Of a stretch of 48,612 bases of DNA, positions 1 to 8,031 are shown in pieces (the first letter of the stretch is position 1; the number at the start of each line of letters is the position of its first letter). Source of the DNA: Acidimicrobiaceae bacterium (lineage in GTDB: Bacteria; Actinomycetota; Acidimicrobiia; Acidimicrobiales; UBA8190); assembly GCA_003151955.1 (NCBI GenBank), contig PLZB01000033.1, positions 1 to 48,612 of the forward strand, in the 5' to 3' direction. Both the position numbers and the translations under genes were made by a program. Under the pieces are notes generated by a model. The model made no database searches. It was given only the letters and a program-made list of their open reading frames with translations, and was not told the DNA's origin.

Positions 1-152
1 CCCACCCCCAGAGTCCTGGAATCTGGGCCCGAGCAGCAGCCGCAGAGTGGCGAGCCAGTGGAACCGGCCGAAGCTTCCTGATCATCCGCTGGCCCCGTCC
101 ATCGGCCCAACCGCTTCTCGACCTCCAGGGCCCCTGGCCGCCAGGTTGCCCG

Positions 153-941
153 TCAGTCGTAGGCGTCCCCGAGCGGCGTCCATTCCGGTTGGAGCCAGTG
201 GAGACGGGAACCTTCGGCCCGCAGGAGCTCGTCGACGAGCTCGGTGAAGGACCGGGCCACGACGGCCATGTCACCGGGTAGGCCGTAGGTGTCCCAGAAC
301 CCGTCGTAGCTCCGGCCGAGCCGGTCCGGGTGCAGGTCGATCACGACGGGATGGTCGTCGCTACGGGCCACCACGTACCACCACCGGCTCCGGTCGTCGT
401 CCTCGGTCAAGGGTCCGGCGACCGTCGCTGTGGCCGGGACGAAGCCCTCGGGGCCGACGATGTCGAACCCGAAGTCGGCGTCCGGGAACAGCGAGGCGCC
501 CCCACCGTGCAGGTAGAAAGCGGCCAGGTCCCCTGGGAGCGCGATGCCGTCGCCGAGGACGGGTTCGCCGGCCCGGGGCCGGATCACACACCCCGAGGTC
601 GACTCAAGCCTGACGAGCATCCCGTCGAGCTCCCGGCCACCGACCAGGTCGATCCACCCCACGTCGAACTCCCAGTCCCCGTCCTCGGCTCCCGTCCACG
701 CCGTCCGGACCTGGACCGACCGTTCACCCCTCGAGACGACCTCGCAGCCGAGGACCCCGTCCACGGGAAAGGGCGACTCCCGGTGGATCGGTTCCGACGA
801 GAGGACGGCGTCCTTGTCGACGAAGACCCGCTCCACCCCGCCAGCGTCCACCAACCGGGCCTCGACCAGGCCGGGCTGCGGCTCGTCCGCCACCCACGCC
901 ACGATCCGGCACCGTACCCATCGCAGAACCGGGCCTGTCAC
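153..941 (-). CDS. Two-domain SUKH (SMI1/KNR4)-like protein
   Basis: 262 aa. The C-terminal half (about residues 95-255) has the feel of the SMI1/KNR4 (SUKH) fold: a small beta-rich domain with LPGDLAAFYLHGGG, an FDIVGP strand, and a final acidic helix after FWDTYG. The N-terminal ~90 residues (RCRIVAWVADEPQPG...) form a separate beta-rich domain I cannot name. SUKH proteins are known as immunity or scaffold proteins, but no polymorphic toxin is visible nearby. The GTG start at 941 is chosen because it overlaps the TGA of the upstream YjbR-like gene (GTGA), implying translational coupling; the frame stays open further upstream but there it is antisense-like. Domain call moderate, function unknown. 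Confidence 0.7.
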   Translation of the reverse strand: MTGPVLRWVRCRIVAWVADEPQPGLVEARLVDAGGVERVFVDKDAVLSSEPIHRESPFPVDGVLGCEVVSRGERSVQVRTAWTGAEDGDWEFDVGWIDLVGGRELDGMLVRLESTSGCVIRPRAGEPVLGDGIALPGDLAAFYLHGGGASLFPDADFGFDIVGPEGFVPATATVAGPLTEDDDRSRWWYVVARSDDHPVVIDLHPDRLGRSYDGFWDTYGLPGDMAVVARSFTELVDELLRAEGSRLHWLQPEWTPLGDAYD

Positions 942-1345
942 GGCCGCTCCGGACCGTCCCGGCTGAGCCGCTCCTCGAGCTCCCGGACGAGTTTCCGAGG
1001 GGCCATAACGCACCATGCCTCGATGAGCAGCTCCCCGAGCTCCTCGAGGTCGACGACCTCCAACCGGACTAGGACGGCCGGAAACCCGTTGTAGTGGGGC
1101 TCGGTGAAGAACGTGTCCGGGTCGGACCCGAGGAGGATGTCCTTGGTCTCGAGGTCGGCCACCGAGACGGCCAGGACCCCGGGGTTCGGAACCCTCGGCA
1201 TTTTCGGCTCGACCCGCTCGTTCCAGGCCCAGCAGAACCCCTTCTCCTTGGCCCCGTTGCGGACCGAGAAGGCGAAGCGGTCGGTGGCTTCCACCACCTC
1301 GGGCAGGGCCAGGGCCAGGCGTCGGACGTCGTCCTGGGTTGCCAC
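938..1345 (-). CDS. MmcQ/YjbR family protein
   Basis: 135 aa, the usual size of this family. It begins VATQDDVRRLALALPEVVEA and contains the family's patterns: a conserved aromatic/basic patch (FSVRNGAKEKGFCW), a middle beta-strand segment ending TEPHYNGFPAVLVRL and a C-terminal helix with APRKLVRELEERL. YjbR proteins have a CyaY-like/double-wing fold and are thought to bind DNA or small ligands; the function is not established. The GTG start at 1345 lies 2 bases after the stop of the upstream esterase gene, and the end overlaps the next start by 4 bases, so three minus-strand genes probably share one transcript. Confidence 0.85.
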   Translation of the reverse strand: MATQDDVRRLALALPEVVEATDRFAFSVRNGAKEKGFCWAWNERVEPKMPRVPNPGVLAVSVADLETKDILLGSDPDTFFTEPHYNGFPAVLVRLEVVDLEELGELLIEAWCVMAPRKLVRELEERLSRDGPERP

Positions 1346-1347
1346 CG

Positions 1348-3525
1348 CTACCCGCCGAAGACCCGGGGCGCCCCACACCCCGGCAGGGTGACGCTGAGGG
1401 GGCCGTCGGTCGTGACGTGGAGCACCACCCGGCAGTCGAGCCGGGCCCGGCCGACATCCACGGTCACGGCCGAGAGGTTGGTGGCGGTGATGTCGAGCTC
1501 GTCGGCCCGGGGGACGGTCGGGGTCGGCCCCCAGGTCTGGCTGGTGCTGGTGTAGGAAATGGGGCCGAGGTTCCCCCCCGTGAGGGTCCCTGATCCGGTG
1601 ACCGCTCCCGAGGGGACCGGGTCCCCGGTCCCGAAGGCCTTCGAGACGGCGTCGATCCGGCCCACGGCGGTGGCGACCGGCGCCGGGTTCCGGAGGCGGA
1701 GGCCGGAGAGCCAGTAGGCGTGGTCGGCCACCAGGCCGTCGGCCGGCTTGTCGTAGGCCGTGGTGACGACGTCGGTCACATGGGCCGGATCGGGATCGAC
1801 GGTGGCGGTGCCCAGGAAGGCCACGGCCGGAGCGTACTGGTCCTCCCCGTCGAAGGTCAGGTGGTTGGCCGTCGGGTAGAGCTCGGCCGAGAACCGGAGC
1901 CCGTCGGCCACGAGTGCCTTCGTGTCGTAGGCCGGGAGCCAGGGCGGCACCAGGAAGTCGGCGGGGCCGGCGTTCCACATGAGGACGGGGATGTTGCGCA
2001 GCGACGGGAAGAGGGGATCGAGGACCAGGGCCCCCGTCCCCACGTCGGGCTGGGCCGCGGCGAAGAGGTCGGGGTACTCCACGGCCAGCTTGAACGTCCC
2101 CACCCCGCCCATGGAGTAGCCCGAGATGACCGTGAAGGCCGGGTCGAGGCGGTAGTGGGCGGCCATGTCGGCCCAGACCTCGAAGACGTCGGCCTCGGGG
2201 AGCCCGTCGTAGAAGCCGTCGGGGCCCCGGGCCTCGGGGGTGACGACCAGGCTGCCCGTCCCCCGGCCGGCGAGCTCGGAGGCCTGGCGGGACCCGAGGA
2301 ACTCGTTGTAGTCGGCCCCGGCCCCGTGGAGGAGGAGGGTGAGCCCGTAGGGGCCCGACCCGTGTCGGGCCGGGACCTCGAGGGCGTAGGGCTGGAGATC
2401 CCCCCGGTACTCCCCCTGGCACTCGGCCGGGAAGGTCCCGCAGCGGGTCCCGAAGTCGACCCCCGGCCCGGGCGAGAAGTGGCTGGCCAGGATCCGGTCC
2501 ATAGGCCCGCTGGTCGGGATGGCCGAGTCGTCTGTCGTGGCCCGGGCCAGCTTCCCGAAGTCGACCGTGGCCGAGAAGGGAGCGATCGTCCCGGCGGCGA
2601 GGGACCGGGCCTGGAGGGACTCCCGCCACCAGGCCGGGTCTCCCAGGGCGGCCTGGACCGGCTCCCCACCCCGGAAGGCCACGTCGAAGAAGGCCTCCGG
2701 ATGGGCGAGCCCCCGGGCCCCGCCCGGATGGCCGGCATCGGCCGCTCCCTGGGGGACGAGAAACCGCCCGGCCGGTCCGTCCCAGAGCCCCACCCCGGCC
2801 GCCAGGACGACCTTCGAGGTCCCCGGGTCCCAGTCGCCGTGGGGGATCGTGACCGTGATCTGGCTCCGGACCAGATCGACGGCGACGGCCGGGGTGTCGG
2901 GGGCAGGGGTGCCGGCCGTGTCGGTGAGGACGGCGGTGTCGGTGAGGAGCCCCGGCTCCCCGTGGACGGTCAGGAAGTGCTCGGCCGGCCCCGAGACGCC
3001 GGCGCCGAACGGGTAGGCCGCCGCCGGGCTCCCAGGTCGGCCGAGGGCCACGGTGAAGGCCACCAGGGCCGGGTCCACCAGGGTGTTCAGCGTGACCCGG
3101 ACCGCCGTCCCCCCCGGGACGGGACGAATCCGGAGCTCGACCAGGTCGGCGGCGTTCCCGTCATAGCCCGGACCGGTCGGGTAGCTGTAGGTCCCGGCCG
3201 GCGCCCCGAAGACCTGGGCCGCCCGCCCGGCGTCCCCCGGGTCGGCCAGCCCGGCGGCCCCATGGTCGTCGAAGAGGTAGCCCTGGTAGAGGAATTCCCC
3301 GTCCCGGTAGGCCGAGGCCCCCGAGACCAGGATGGGCGGGGCCGGCCAACCCCCGCCGTCGGTCAACTGGGCCGCCGTTCCCACCGGCTCCCGCAGCAGG
3401 GCCGGACCGGCCGTGGCCGGCAGGGAAGGGGCCACGGCCACCGGTCGCGGCCCAGGCCCTCCGCAGCCGGCCGACAGGCTCCCGGCCGCCAGCAGGACCC
3501 CGATCAGCGCCCTGCCCCCTGGCAT
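1348..3525 (-). CDS. Secreted alpha/beta-hydrolase lipoprotein
   Basis: 725 aa. The N-terminus is a lipoprotein signal with lipobox LSAGC (Cys21), so the protein should sit outside the membrane. Residues ~50-370 are beta-rich and resemble the glucodextranase/DOMON-like accessory domains of extracellular enzymes. The catalytic part follows (~400-600): LTLLLHGAGADYNEF gives the oxyanion-side HG motif, and GYSMGG places the nucleophile at about Ser471; a late ANHLTFD supplies a candidate catalytic His. This is a PHB-depolymerase/esterase-D-type arrangement. A C-terminal beta-domain (~620-725) may bind substrate. The ATG at 3525 has a GAGGGG ribosome site 5 bases upstream. Substrate unknown; it faces the sigma-factor gene divergently. 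Confidence 0.8.
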   Translation of the reverse strand: MPGGRALIGVLLAAGSLSAGCGGPGPRPVAVAPSLPATAGPALLREPVGTAAQLTDGGGWPAPPILVSGASAYRDGEFLYQGYLFDDHGAAGLADPGDAGRAAQVFGAPAGTYSYPTGPGYDGNAADLVELRIRPVPGGTAVRVTLNTLVDPALVAFTVALGRPGSPAAAYPFGAGVSGPAEHFLTVHGEPGLLTDTAVLTDTAGTPAPDTPAVAVDLVRSQITVTIPHGDWDPGTSKVVLAAGVGLWDGPAGRFLVPQGAADAGHPGGARGLAHPEAFFDVAFRGGEPVQAALGDPAWWRESLQARSLAAGTIAPFSATVDFGKLARATTDDSAIPTSGPMDRILASHFSPGPGVDFGTRCGTFPAECQGEYRGDLQPYALEVPARHGSGPYGLTLLLHGAGADYNEFLGSRQASELAGRGTGSLVVTPEARGPDGFYDGLPEADVFEVWADMAAHYRLDPAFTVISGYSMGGVGTFKLAVEYPDLFAAAQPDVGTGALVLDPLFPSLRNIPVLMWNAGPADFLVPPWLPAYDTKALVADGLRFSAELYPTANHLTFDGEDQYAPAVAFLGTATVDPDPAHVTDVVTTAYDKPADGLVADHAYWLSGLRLRNPAPVATAVGRIDAVSKAFGTGDPVPSGAVTGSGTLTGGNLGPISYTSTSQTWGPTPTVPRADELDITATNLSAVTVDVGRARLDCRVVLHVTTDGPLSVTLPGCGAPRVFGG

Positions 3526-3682
3526 CCCGTCCCCTCTCGGCTCCCTGGATCGTACCAATGCGACTCCCCGGGGCCGAGAGGTCACTCTCCGAAATGGTCG
3601 GGTCTCCGGGGGGTTGGGAGTAGAATCGTGCTCCGTCGAGAGGGCTGGGGCCGCTCCAGGTCGGGCCGCAGCCGGAGGGTGC

Positions 3683-4510
3683 ATGACGCAGGGAACGGAA
3701 GCCGAACGGCCGGGGGCCGACAGCGCCCCCGACAGGTCGCCGTCGCCGGTCGATCTCCTCTGGAGCGAGTTCAAGGAGACCGGGTCCGTCGATCTCCGGA
3801 ACAGCCTCACCGTGCACTACTCCTCCCTGGCCAAGTTCGTGGCCTTCCGGGTCCTCGCCTCCGCCCCCTCCCACATCGACTCGGCTGATCTCGTCAGCTA
3901 CGGGGTCATCGGCCTGATCGACGCCATCGAGCGCTTCGACCCGGGCCGGGGGATCCGGTTCGAGTCCTACGCCATCCGCCGGATCCGGGGCGCCATCCTC
4001 GACGGCCTCCGCCGGGCCGACTGGGCCCCCCGGTCAGTCCGCCGCAAGGCCCGGCTGGTGGAGCAGGCCTCCTCCGACCTCGTCCACATCCTCCGACGGA
4101 CCCCGACCGAGGACGAAGTGGCCGCCTCCCTCGACATGACCCCCGCCGACTACCGCCATGTCCTGGGGGACATCTCCATGGCCGGGGTGGTGACCTTCGA
4201 GGAGGTCCTCCGCTCCGATCAGGCCGAGTCCGGTTCGGTCCGGGAGCCGACCGAGGGCCTCGGACCCGATCCGGCCACGAGTGTCGAGAGCAAGCTCTAC
4301 GCCGAGTCCGTCCGTGACGCCGTCCGGGCCGCCGACGAGCGGGAGCGGACCGTCCTGATGCTCTACTACTACGAGAACCTCACCCTGGCCGAGATCGGCA
4401 ACGTCCTGGGGGTTACCGAGGGTCGGGTCAGCCAGATCCACACCAAGGCCGTCCTCCGGCTCCGACGTCGCCTCACGGGTTCGGAGGGGCGCCACCGCCA
4501 GGTGGGGTGA
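3683..4510 (+). CDS. WhiG/FliA-type RNA polymerase sigma factor
   Basis: 275 aa. Sigma-70 family group 3 layout: region 2 (~40-115) with DLVSYGVIGLIDAIERFDPGRG and the -10-binding FESYAIRRIRGAILDGLRRADW, region 3 (~116-180) with PRSVRRKAR and TPTEDEVAASL, and region 4 (~215-268) ending in a helix-turn-helix (LTLAEIGNVLGVTEGRVSQIHTKAVLRL). The RIRGAILDGLR and ADWAPRSVR stretches are typical of the FliA/WhiG branch rather than SigB. No flagellar genes are in the window, so a developmental or stress role is more likely. In Streptomyces, WhiG is held by an anti-sigma factor bound to c-di-GMP; four c-di-GMP enzymes lie nearby. A TAGAAT box at 3621-3626 could be its -10. ATG chosen after GGAGGG at 3674-3679, although the spacing is short. 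Confidence 0.88.
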   Translation: MTQGTEAERPGADSAPDRSPSPVDLLWSEFKETGSVDLRNSLTVHYSSLAKFVAFRVLASAPSHIDSADLVSYGVIGLIDAIERFDPGRGIRFESYAIRRIRGAILDGLRRADWAPRSVRRKARLVEQASSDLVHILRRTPTEDEVAASLDMTPADYRHVLGDISMAGVVTFEEVLRSDQAESGSVREPTEGLGPDPATSVESKLYAESVRDAVRAADERERTVLMLYYYENLTLAEIGNVLGVTEGRVSQIHTKAVLRLRRRLTGSEGRHRQVG

Positions 4511-4519
4511 CTGACCCGG

Positions 4520-4816
4520 TCAGGCCTCCACGTCGATGGGGGCCTGGTCGAGCGTCCAGGCTCCCCAGTAGGCCCGGGGCGCGGCCCGGCGACGGGCCCG
4601 GTAGCCCGCTCCCCGGAGGCCGGCCACGATCTCGGCGGCGAAGCGGTCGTCGGGGATCTCCCCCCAGGGCTGGAGGGAGATCTCGTCGAGAATCCCTCCT
4701 TCCGCCGTCCGGAGCCAGAGCTTCCACTGGACCGCCCCCCCGTGGCCGTGGGGTCCGAGCCTGGCCACCAGGGCGAGCCGTCCGGTGCCGTGGTAAGGGA
4801 TCTCGATGGCCGCCAC
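4520..4816 (-). CDS. Small protein of unknown function
   Basis: 98 aa. I do not recognise it. It is mixed alpha/beta, begins MAAIEIPYHGTGRLALVARL, has a Trp-rich segment (QWKLWLRTAEGG, QPWGEIPD) and an Arg-rich patch near residue 75, and carries no signal peptide. Codon use looks native. It ends 9 bases from the convergent sigma-factor gene; a short inverted repeat CTGAC-CCG-GTCAG at 4511-4523 covers both 3' ends. Confidence 0.6.
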   Translation of the reverse strand: MAAIEIPYHGTGRLALVARLGPHGHGGAVQWKLWLRTAEGGILDEISLQPWGEIPDDRFAAEIVAGLRGAGYRARRRAAPRAYWGAWTLDQAPIDVEA

Positions 4817-4875
4817 CGTCGGAGCTTAGGGGGGCTCCGGTGTCCCTGTCCGGCGTCGACCGGAGAGGCGGACGG

Positions 4876-5973
4876 TCAGGACGGGAGGTAGGCGGTGACC
4901 TGGGCCCAGGTGAAGTCGGTGCCCGGGGAACCCGAGGTCTCGACCAGGAGCTCCGTCCAGCTGGGGGCTCCCTGGTAGCCGGTGGGGGCGTAGCCGGTCC
5001 CCATGAGGCAGTCCTGGCAGGCCAGGGGCAGCAGGACGTTGTGGCGATGTCCCCAGCACCCGGAATCCCCGGCCTGATGGCAGTCGATGTTGGCCGAGCC
5101 CGGCCCGTCGTCGTAGACCCAGAGGTAGACCGACTCCAGGGGGTTCCCGAGGGCCCCACCCCAGTTCGACCCCCACAGGGTGTAGGGGAACCCTCCCGGC
5201 GGCGGTGGATCCGAGTCCGAGGCGGCTCCGCCGGCGGCGGCCTGGTCGAGGGCGGCGGCCATGGCCGTGAGGGGTGGGAGGCCCCGGACGGTCCGCTCCA
5301 GGTTGGTGGCCACGAACAGCTGCTCGGGCGGGCTGAGGCTGGTCCAGTCGCTCGGCAGGACCAGCGGGGCCAGGCCCTCGAGGCTCCGACCGTGGCTGAT
5401 GGCGGCCACGGTGGCCTGGACACAACCGCTGGAGTCGTCGTAGCTGCCCCCCCGGCAGCTCTGGAGGAAGTTCGGCGAGGCCGGGACCCCGGCGGCGGGG
5501 TCTCCGAGACCGACCTGGGCCGGTGCGGTGGTGGCGGGAGAAGGGGGAACGGTGGTGGAGGGGGTGGCCGGGGCCGGGGCGGACGGTGCCGGCGGGGCGG
5601 GGACGGTCGTCGTCGGGTTCTCGGGGCCGGGCGAGCCGGAGGGACCGGGAACGGTCGTGGGCGGGGCCGGAGGGAGCGTGGAGGCGGTCGTGGTCGAGGT
5701 CGGGGACAGCGTGGTGGGGACCGTCGGGGCCGTCGGAATGGAGGCGCCCGCCCCGGCCGAGACCGGACGCTCGCTGGCCGCCGCCTTCCCCGCCCCGGCC
5801 GCGCTGCCCAGCGCGACCCCACCTAGGGGGCCAAGGACGAGGATCACGGCCAGGAGGGTGGCACCGGCCGCCACCAGGGAGAAGGTCGACAGCCCGGGGA
5901 GACGGGGCCCCCGGGGACGGCTGCCACCCTCGCTCCAGGGAAAGAGCTCGTCTCCGGGGTCGCCTCCGCTCAT
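4876..5973 (-). CDS. Membrane-anchored CAP/SCP-domain protein
   Basis: 365 aa. A short cytoplasmic N-terminus with acidic and basic residues is followed by one membrane segment (~30-55), a long Pro/Thr/Ser-rich linker (~75-160) and a C-terminal extracellular domain. That domain (~210-365) looks like a CAP/SCP (PR-1) fold: LFVATNLERTVRGLPPLTAM at the start, then GHRHNVLLP with the His-Asn signature near the end. Cys residues in the domain suggest disulfides. CAP proteins act at the cell surface; bacterial roles are poorly known. The ATG at 5973 is preferred to an upstream GTG at 6030, because that one lies in the palindrome between the two divergent genes and gives no ribosome site. Confidence 0.75.
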   Translation of the reverse strand: MSGGDPGDELFPWSEGGSRPRGPRLPGLSTFSLVAAGATLLAVILVLGPLGGVALGSAAGAGKAAASERPVSAGAGASIPTAPTVPTTLSPTSTTTASTLPPAPPTTVPGPSGSPGPENPTTTVPAPPAPSAPAPATPSTTVPPSPATTAPAQVGLGDPAAGVPASPNFLQSCRGGSYDDSSGCVQATVAAISHGRSLEGLAPLVLPSDWTSLSPPEQLFVATNLERTVRGLPPLTAMAAALDQAAAGGAASDSDPPPPGGFPYTLWGSNWGGALGNPLESVYLWVYDDGPGSANIDCHQAGDSGCWGHRHNVLLPLACQDCLMGTGYAPTGYQGAPSWTELLVETSGSPGTDFTWAQVTAYLPS

Positions 5974-6008
5974 CGATGGGGTATCGACCGGACCACTGCT
6001 TGACCTGA

Positions 6009-6030
6009 ACAATTGTGGTGATACCACCAC
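6009..6030. promoter_or_regulatory. Operator-like palindrome between divergent genes
   Basis: A perfect inverted repeat GTGGTG-ATAC-CACCAC occupies 6015-6030 and abuts the palindrome ACAATTGT at 6009-6016. It sits between two divergent starts (5973 minus, 6086 plus), 55 bases from the plus start. This is the position of a shared operator; the cognate regulator is unknown. Confidence 0.45.
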
Positions 6031-6071
6031 ACTGCGTGTTCATTGGTTGGTGGGGGTCACGGAGGGCGCCG

Positions 6072-6077
6072 TAGGCT
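6072..6077 (+). promoter_or_regulatory. -10 box (TAGGCT), probably leaderless
   Basis: TAGGCT lies 8 bases before the ATG at 6086, with TTGGTG at 6047-6052 as a possible -35. The spacing would start transcription at or next to the start codon. Confidence 0.4.
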
Positions 6078-6085
6078 CCCCCGCC

Positions 6086-8008
6086 ATGCGGCTTCTCGAC
6101 GACGACCCCGACGCGTCCGGGGCAGGGCCCGGAGCAGTCCCTTCCCGCCTCCGGAGGGCGGCCCCGACGGCGTTGGCCGCCTTCCTCTACGTCCTCCTGG
6201 CCTCGATCGGCTTCTGGGAGGTGCTGGCCCGGGGACCGTCCACGACCATGCCCTGCGGCTGCTTCGACCAGGCCCAGACCAGCTGGTTCCTGACCTGGGT
6301 GCCCTACGCCATCACCCACGGCCACAACCCCTTCTTCACCACCTGGCTCAACCCCCCGGGGGGCGTGAACCTCATGGACAACGCCTCCATGCCCCTCCTG
6401 GGCCTCCTCATGGCCCCCGTGACCTGGATCTTCGGTCCGGTGGTGAGCTGGAACACCCTGGCTGTCGCCTCCCTGGCCGGGGCCGCCCTGGTGGCCTTCT
6501 GCGTCTTCCGGCGGCATGCTCCCTGGTGGCCGGCCGCCTTCGCCGGCGGCCTCGTCTACGGTTTCGGGCCCTACGTGGCGACGCAGGACACCTCCCACCT
6601 GAACCTCTCCTTCGTGCTCTTCCCGCCCCTCACGCTCTGGTTCCTCGAGGCCATCCTGGTCCGGCACCGGGGCCGGCCCTGGCGCTGGGGACTCGCCTTC
6701 GGTCTCTGCGTCGTGGGCCAGTTCCTCGTCTCCACCGAGATACTCCTGACCACGGCGGCCATGGCGCTGGTCGGCGTGGCCGTCCTGGCCCTGAGCAGGA
6801 CCGGCCAGGCCGTCGATCTGGTCCGCCGCCGCCCCGCCGCGGTCGTGGCCTCGTTCCGGACCTGGCTCCGGTGGACGGCCGGGGCCACCGTCACGGCCAC
6901 CGTCGTCGCCGCGGCGGGGGTCGCCTACCCCCTGTGGATGACCTTCGCCGGGCCCCAGCAGGTGGCCGGCCACGAAACCTCTCGACCCGACTTCCTGAGC
7001 GCCAACCTGGCCGGCTACGTCCTGCCCAGCAGCAACCAGCTCCTGAAGGTCCCCATCACCCATCACCTCGTCGACCCCACCTTCGTGGGGGGATTCCTGG
7101 CCGAGAACACCACCTACCTGGGCCTCCCCCTCCTCCTGCTGGGCCTCGTCGTGGCCGTGGCCGGCTGGCGGAGGCCGATCGTCCGGGTCATGGCCGTCGT
7201 CGCCGTGGTGGCCGGATCCGTGGCCCTCGGGCCCCGGCTCTTCATCGGGGGCCACCGCGTCACCGGAGCCGTTCTCCCCTACCACTGGCTGACCCGGCTC
7301 CCCCTGTTCAACGACGTCATCCCCGTCCGCCTCTCGCTCTTCGTCGACCTCGCCTTTGGCCTCCTCCTCGCCGTCGGCCTCGAGCGCTTGCGGGCCGCCG
7401 TCGACGACCGCCGGGCCGCCCGGCGGGTGGTCTCTCCCCCGGCTCCCCCGGGAACCGTCCGACCGCGCCGGGCCGGGGCCCTCGTGGCCGCAACTGCCGG
7501 CGTCGCCGCCCTCCTCCCCATCCTCCCGGCCTGGCCCATCCCCATGCAGAGCGCCGGCGTCCCGAGCTACTTCACCAGCTCGGCCGTCAAGGCGATCCCG
7601 CCCGGGTCGGTCGCCGACGTCTATCCCTTCCCCCGGGTGACCCAGGCCATGGCCATGCTCTGGCAGTCGGAAGCGGACATGCGCTTCCGACTGATGGGGG
7701 GATTCGTCCTCACCCCCGACCCCCACGGGGTCGGGACCGAGTTCGGACCCAAGTACTGGGTGACCGAGATCTGGTTCGGGTCGGCCTTCTGGATAGGCGG
7801 CCCCTTCATCGTCCAGCCCACCGCCGTCACCGGGGTCCGGGCCGAGCTCCGGGCCCAGGACGTCCAGACCGTCATCATCGCCCGGGTCGGGGCCGATCCC
7901 CAGGGTGCGGCCGCCCTGATCACCGCCGCCGTCGGCCGTGGCCCCCGGTCCCAGGGCGGGGTCTGGGTCTGGTACGACGTCCAGACCCTCCTCCGCTCCC
8001 AGCCCTGA
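6086..8008 (+). CDS. Polytopic membrane protein, GT-C glycosyltransferase-like
   Basis: 640 aa with about 11-12 membrane helices. After the first helix (~28-48) the extracytoplasmic loop holds CGCFDQAQTSWFLTW, with an Asp placed as in GT-C glycosyltransferases, then HGHNPFFTTWLNPPGGVNL. Later helices alternate with short loops; a large soluble C-terminal domain follows (~490-640). This layout fits polyprenyl-phosphate-sugar-dependent glycosyltransferases acting on the outer face of the membrane, but the exact acceptor cannot be told and it could be a non-catalytic relative. No clear ribosome site precedes the ATG; a TAGGCT box 8 bases upstream suggests a leaderless message. Convergent with the next gene. 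Confidence 0.72.
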   Translation: MRLLDDDPDASGAGPGAVPSRLRRAAPTALAAFLYVLLASIGFWEVLARGPSTTMPCGCFDQAQTSWFLTWVPYAITHGHNPFFTTWLNPPGGVNLMDNASMPLLGLLMAPVTWIFGPVVSWNTLAVASLAGAALVAFCVFRRHAPWWPAAFAGGLVYGFGPYVATQDTSHLNLSFVLFPPLTLWFLEAILVRHRGRPWRWGLAFGLCVVGQFLVSTEILLTTAAMALVGVAVLALSRTGQAVDLVRRRPAAVVASFRTWLRWTAGATVTATVVAAAGVAYPLWMTFAGPQQVAGHETSRPDFLSANLAGYVLPSSNQLLKVPITHHLVDPTFVGGFLAENTTYLGLPLLLLGLVVAVAGWRRPIVRVMAVVAVVAGSVALGPRLFIGGHRVTGAVLPYHWLTRLPLFNDVIPVRLSLFVDLAFGLLLAVGLERLRAAVDDRRAARRVVSPPAPPGTVRPRRAGALVAATAGVAALLPILPAWPIPMQSAGVPSYFTSSAVKAIPPGSVADVYPFPRVTQAMAMLWQSEADMRFRLMGGFVLTPDPHGVGTEFGPKYWVTEIWFGSAFWIGGPFIVQPTAVTGVRAELRAQDVQTVIIARVGADPQGAAALITAAVGRGPRSQGGVWVWYDVQTLLRSQP

Positions 8009-8031
8009 GGGCCGGGGCTCCGCAGTCCCTC

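Noticed and set aside
1720..3888. Long plus-strand open frame opposite the esterase gene, Gly/Arg/Pro-rich
   Set aside because: Shadow of the high-GC third-base pattern; low-complexity translation with no domain, while the minus frame encodes a clear hydrolase.
4511..4523. Bidirectional terminator between convergent genes
   Set aside because: The hairpin is only 5 bp, overlaps a stop codon and has no T-run; reported only as a note.
4826..7726. Very long minus-strand open frame (~966 codons) across two real genes
   Set aside because: Composition is Gly/Glu/Asp/His/Pro-rich, antisense to the GT-C-like gene and out of frame with the CAP gene.
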